Assembly (NCBI RefSeq): GCF_030413175.1
Contig: NZ_CP129212.1
Location: forward strand, 3,038,001 to 3,102,000
Source: Bradyrhizobium roseum
Lineage (GTDB): Bacteria; Pseudomonadota; Alphaproteobacteria; Rhizobiales; Xanthobacteraceae
Direction of reading: 5' to 3'
DNA length: 64,000 bases
The position numbers and the translations under genes are program-made. This document shows, piece by piece, positions 60,704 through 64,000 of this stretch (its first letter is position 1; every line of letters begins with the position of its first letter). Under the pieces are notes generated by a model. The model had not been told where the DNA came from. It saw nothing but the letters and a program-made list of their open reading frames with translations, and did no database searches.

Positions 60704-63700
60704 TCAAACAGCCGGAGCACGGGCAATGGGTGCGACGAGTTCCTTGCCCGCGCGATCAAACAGATCCTGGTTCTGCTCCATCACGTCGCGCAGCGTCATC
60801 CGGTAGAGGATGTCCGGCACGATGCCGACATCCTCCAATATCCGCCCCTCGTTGATCTTGACGCGCACCGCGCGGCGCATGGTGAGGCTTAGGATGAGCC
60901 CGGAAGGCAGATCTGCGAGCCCCGACAGGCTGTGATCAAGGTAGACTTCGAGGTTCGGGCTCATCCAGCTCTGGTCACGGACCGTGTGAGTAAGTGTATC
61001 GTCCTGAATGGTCCAGATCGTGTCGCCATCGTTGACCACGCCGGTCGATAGCGTCGCTTTCGCGGAAAGGGAGACGCCGCCCGTGTTGAACGCGTCTACG
61101 ATACCGGCTGTGAGCGTACCTGTGGCCATGTCGGCCTTCAGCTTGGCGTCGAGCCGGAAGTCGGGGTTGTAGATGCGCACTACATCCCAGGTCCAATTGT
61201 TGCCACCAGCGGCCGCCATATTGCTGTCGGTACAGATCACCTTGCCTAGACCGTTGTCGATGAAGCCCGCAGCGAAAATGTCAGCAGTGCTGAATGCGAG
61301 TGCATCGCTGACGAGGACAACCGGGCCAGGATATTTGCGACCAACCTTATTGTAGTCTGCATCTTCTCCTTCGATGGGAATGCCGCGGGTATACTCTTCC
61401 CCCGTTGCGAACGCCTCGGCGAAGGACGGACGCCACCTGCTAAATTCGTCGCTCAGGTTCACCATCGCACGGGTCAGGTCGGTCACCCGGAATTCAAAGC
61501 GTGCCGGAACGATCGGCGTCGCGCTGAAGAGTTGCAGAACGCGTTCTCCCGCCGCGATGTAACCGCCGCTGTTCCCACGCATGTCGAAGATGAGGCCGTT
61601 CTGCGGGAGCGCGGGAAGGATCGGGGTTAGTGCATTTACGAGATCATCGACTGCGTTGGCTTGGAACGACCAGAAGCGAAGATAGGCAAAGGTGCCATCG
61701 CCAGTCGTCACAGTCCCGTAATCGATAACGCCAGCCGCAGCGTGGCCCAGGACCCTGGGAACGCCGATCGGCTGGGCCGCCGGTGCGGCAGGTGCTACAT
61801 CGAAGCTTTGCGGCGCGAGTCGGATACGGCGCGCATTCTGGAGGTCGAGAAGCGGCAGGTCGCCACCAAAACCGGTAATGTTGCGACCGAGGCCGGGATA
61901 GGCGGGGGCGGCGGTAGGATTGAAACCGACCCATGAGAACCGCTCCTCAGACACAACGCCGTTGAGAGTGAAGCGAAGGTCGACCCACTCCTCCAGAGGC
62001 GGCCCAAAGCGATTGAGCGGCCTATGCGTCAAGAACGCCAAGCTGCGGGCGAGCGCTGCAGCCTCATTACCTCCGTCGAATAGATTGGAATTGAGGCGGA
62101 TGTAACGATCGATCGGGATGCCGTTCCAATGGCTAACGCGTGCGCCCGGCTTGAGCGTTTTGGTCTGTGCGCTCGGATCAATCTTGGTCACGACATAGAG
62201 CTGGTCGCCGTTTTCCCAGCAAGTCTCGATAGTGAATGGCACCATCGTGGCCGCACCATACGGAGCCCGACCGAGCAAGATGACGTGCCTATCGCGCACT
62301 CGCGCGAGCAACTCGACGAGAGCCCCATGAAATTCACCGTCCGACATCGTGTCGATCTTGGGCGCCAGCAGCGCGAGTGCGCGAACTGGATCGAAGCCGT
62401 AGATCGCCTTCTTACGGTTGAGATGGACGTAAAAACTCACCAGTGCGAGCGTCAGCTGGTCGATCAAGCGGCGTCGATCGGCGATGGGATAAACCGGTAC
62501 CGCAAGTGGGCCCGGCGGTAGCGTGAAGTTGGTCGCGAGCAGTCTTCCCGCGGGAGATAGGAGTAGCGTGCTGGTATCCTCTGCACCTAACGCCTTATTA
62601 CGAGGCTTCTTTTGCGTTTTCTTGGCAACCGCCATGATCGCTCTCCACTCTCGCTCGAAAGCTTGCCCGGCCAGAGCGCGCACAGCGCTTATAGCCGGCG
62701 AAAAATAGAAGCCACCGCCAGTGGCAAAGACCCAATCCGGTTGAGCGGCTCCGGTCTCGGTGCGCGCCGCAGTCGCGCCGTCGTAGCAAACGAAGAAGCG
62801 TTCACGCTCTCCATCTGGATTTGACCCGATCACCATGTCGAACCCGTCTCCTACCACAACGCCAGGAAGTGCCGGCGCCACTGAAGCCACCGGGCGGTTC
62901 GCCGCATTGGCCCAGCGATTGGCTAGGAACATGAACTGATTCTGGATATCGGTCTGATAGGATAGGAAGAGCAGTCCTCGATCGACTCCATCGGCCGGAG
63001 CGCCTGACGCAAGCGGCGCTCCATAAGGGATACCGCGCCGCAGCAGGCGATGGCCGAGCGTGTGGGGCGCTATCCCGTCATCAGTCGCGACACCACGCGG
63101 GTTCACCTTGCGGATATGGGCGGCGAGCGGACAGACGCGGCCGTCCTGATCGTCGAGTAAGGTGAAGTCATTGTTGCGCGCATCGTCACCGCCCAGAATG
63201 GCATCATCGGCATTGGGCGATAAGCGAACAGGCGCGCCGCTCGGCCACCGGCCAACCACGAGTGCCGCAGCCCGTTCAGGGGACATGGGCTTGGCGAAGG
63301 CGGTCGAGGCGCTAGCCGCAACTCTCTGACAAAATCCCAGAAAAGCGGGTACGTCCTGATGTAGCCGGCGGAAGGCGAGGAAAGAGCCGTTCGCAGCCCA
63401 CCAAGGTGCGACCGCGCTCTGATCGATCGCTGGGGCCGGTGGGCCGAGCTTTCGCCCTTTCGCGCTCAGCCGGACGAAGCTCAAGTTCTGCTTTGGATAG
63501 CCGAATACGAATTCGCCCGGCCAAACGAGGATCTGGCCGGGCTGTGCGAATTCTGGGTCGGTTGAAGGGCCAGGCTGCGCTGCGGGCCGCGGAGTGAGCC
63601 AGTCACCATCCGCGGCCGAGAGCTGACCACGCACACCCGGTTGCGAGATGCCGTCGCGAAATCCGAAATGCTCATGCCCGGCATCAAACTGATGCGCCGC

Positions 63701-64000
63701 GTCCGAATAGAAGGACGGGTCATGCCCGGCGTCGACGTGAATGATCGTGCAGCCCGCTTTGATCAACTCCGCTTGCCGGGCGGCCAAAGCGGCATCGAGT
63801 TGAACTGGATCGTCCGCGGCGATGATTAGGATTGCATCAGGAAGCGTGTCCGGACCACCAATTTTCCAAGTTGATATCTCACCCGGCGCGCCCGCAGTGG
63901 TCGGATCGCCGATGGTACGGGAGGCCGTCCCATCCAGTCCATTTATGAAAAGCGTATCGGTAAACTGAGTAGCAGTCGGGCTGAGCTTGACCAATCCCCG
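60704..64000 (-). CDS. DyP-type heme peroxidase fused to S41 protease, 5' end cut by the window
   Basis: At least 1098 residues; the frame is open through 64000 so the true N-terminus lies outside. The first 450 visible residues are a DyP-type peroxidase: GFRDGISQPG with the distal Asp, the proximal His in AAHIRKVNPR, and LLRRGIPYG with the distal Arg. A Lys-rich linker (AKKTQKKPRNKALG) follows. The last 600 hold a PDZ-like region and a C-terminal processing protease (S41) fold with IFDMRGNSGG and the Ser in SDALAFSTADIF. The usual Lys partner is not seen at its expected place. It is convergent with the STAND genes. Confidence 0.85.
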   Translation of the reverse strand, partial: RGLVKLSPTATQFTDTLFINGLDGTASRTIGDPTTAGAPGEISTWKIGGPDTLPDAILIIAADDPVQLDAALAARQAELIKAGCTIIHVDAGHDPSFYSDAAHQFDAGHEHFGFRDGISQPGVRGQLSAADGDWLTPRPAAQPGPSTDPEFAQPGQILVWPGEFVFGYPKQNLSFVRLSAKGRKLGPPAPAIDQSAVAPWWAANGSFLAFRRLHQDVPAFLGFCQRVAASASTAFAKPMSPERAAALVVGRWPSGAPVRLSPNADDAILGGDDARNNDFTLLDDQDGRVCPLAAHIRKVNPRGVATDDGIAPHTLGHRLLRRGIPYGAPLASGAPADGVDRGLLFLSYQTDIQNQFMFLANRWANAANRPVASVAPALPGVVVGDGFDMVIGSNPDGERERFFVCYDGATAARTETGAAQPDWVFATGGGFYFSPAISAVRALAGQAFEREWRAIMAVAKKTQKKPRNKALGAEDTSTLLLSPAGRLLATNFTLPPGPLAVPVYPIADRRRLIDQLTLALVSFYVHLNRKKAIYGFDPVRALALLAPKIDTMSDGEFHGALVELLARVRDRHVILLGRAPYGAATMVPFTIETCWENGDQLYVVTKIDPSAQTKTLKPGARVSHWNGIPIDRYIRLNSNLFDGGNEAAALARSLAFLTHRPLNRFGPPLEEWVDLRFTLNGVVSEERFSWVGFNPTAAPAYPGLGRNITGFGGDLPLLDLQNARRIRLAPQSFDVAPAAPAAQPIGVPRVLGHAAAGVIDYGTVTTGDGTFAYLRFWSFQANAVDDLVNALTPILPALPQNGLIFDMRGNSGGYIAAGERVLQLFSATPIVPARFEFRVTDLTRAMVNLSDEFSRWRPSFAEAFATGEEYTRGIPIEGEDADYNKVGRKYPGPVVLVSDALAFSTADIFAAGFIDNGLGKVICTDSNMAAAGGNNWTWDVVRIYNPDFRLDAKLKADMATGTLTAGIVDAFNTGGVSLSAKATLSTGVVNDGDTIWTIQDDTLTHTVRDQSWMSPNLEVYLDHSLSGLADLPSGLILSLTMRRAVRVKINEGRILEDVGIVPDILYRMTLRDVMEQNQDLFDRAGKELVAPIARAPAV

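Noticed and set aside
49135..64000. Second attachment site of the island
   Set aside because: No repeat of the tRNA-Leu 3' segment was seen before the right edge, so the end is outside.
1..64000. CRISPR array
   Set aside because: No regularly spaced direct repeats and no cas genes were seen.

Overview
The window looks like chromosome of a Bradyrhizobium-type alphaproteobacterium (Nitrobacteraceae, Hyphomicrobiales). This rests on high GC, many small exported or membrane proteins of a kind I associate with that genus, and alphaproteobacterial markers: a GrlR-family protein, class III alcohol dehydrogenase, a TAXI-type binding protein, PccA beside an oxaloacetate-decarboxylase-like protein and acylphosphatase, and CtrA-like boxes. 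No database was searched, so the genus is inference.

Layout. 0-6.8 kb: a PAS/HAMP sensor kinase with a cupin gene, GrlR and VOC proteins, small exported proteins and a frameshifted pseudogene. 7-13.5 kb: a lipoprotein hydrolase, a GGDEF-EAL protein, a FabA homologue whose catalytic His is Tyr, a PilZ protein, a BciA-like vinyl reductase and tRNA-Arg(TCG). 13.5-24.3 kb: formaldehyde detoxification, DMT exporter, photolyase, Cache chemoreceptor, 1-Cys peroxiredoxin and TAXI binding protein. 24.3-29.7 kb is a decayed, more AT-rich stretch with pseudogene fragments, a cassette of unknown membrane and soluble genes, and a RAYT transposase between 18-bp inverted REP copies. 29.8-49 kb returns to core-like genes: two hybrid histidine kinases, a diguanylate cyclase, the pccA/OAD/acyP operon, a GbsR-type regulator with a probable leaderless, palindrome-controlled promoter in front of DUF4166 and TIGR01777 genes, two mirror-image LysR/tautomerase pairs, lipB and a FliN-like protein.

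From tRNA-Leu(GAG) at 49.02 kb to the right edge lies a genomic island. A tyrosine recombinase sits against the tRNA 3' end. Its cargo has a redox and conflict character. A minus-strand operon encodes a small protein, a Cys-rich protein, a giant protein joining a catalase-like heme domain to a LodA-type quinone-cofactor oxidase, and a LodB-type flavoprotein. Divergent from it, 30 bp away, are a STAND NTPase, a translationally coupled helical-repeat partner and a small protein. Beyond these is a convergent gene, cut by the window edge, that fuses a DyP-type heme peroxidase to an S41 protease.

The most interesting candidate is this island module: a predicted H2O2-producing oxidase, two predicted peroxide-using heme domains (one fused to a protease) and a STAND signalling pair. 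That they act together is inference from adjacency and chemistry only.
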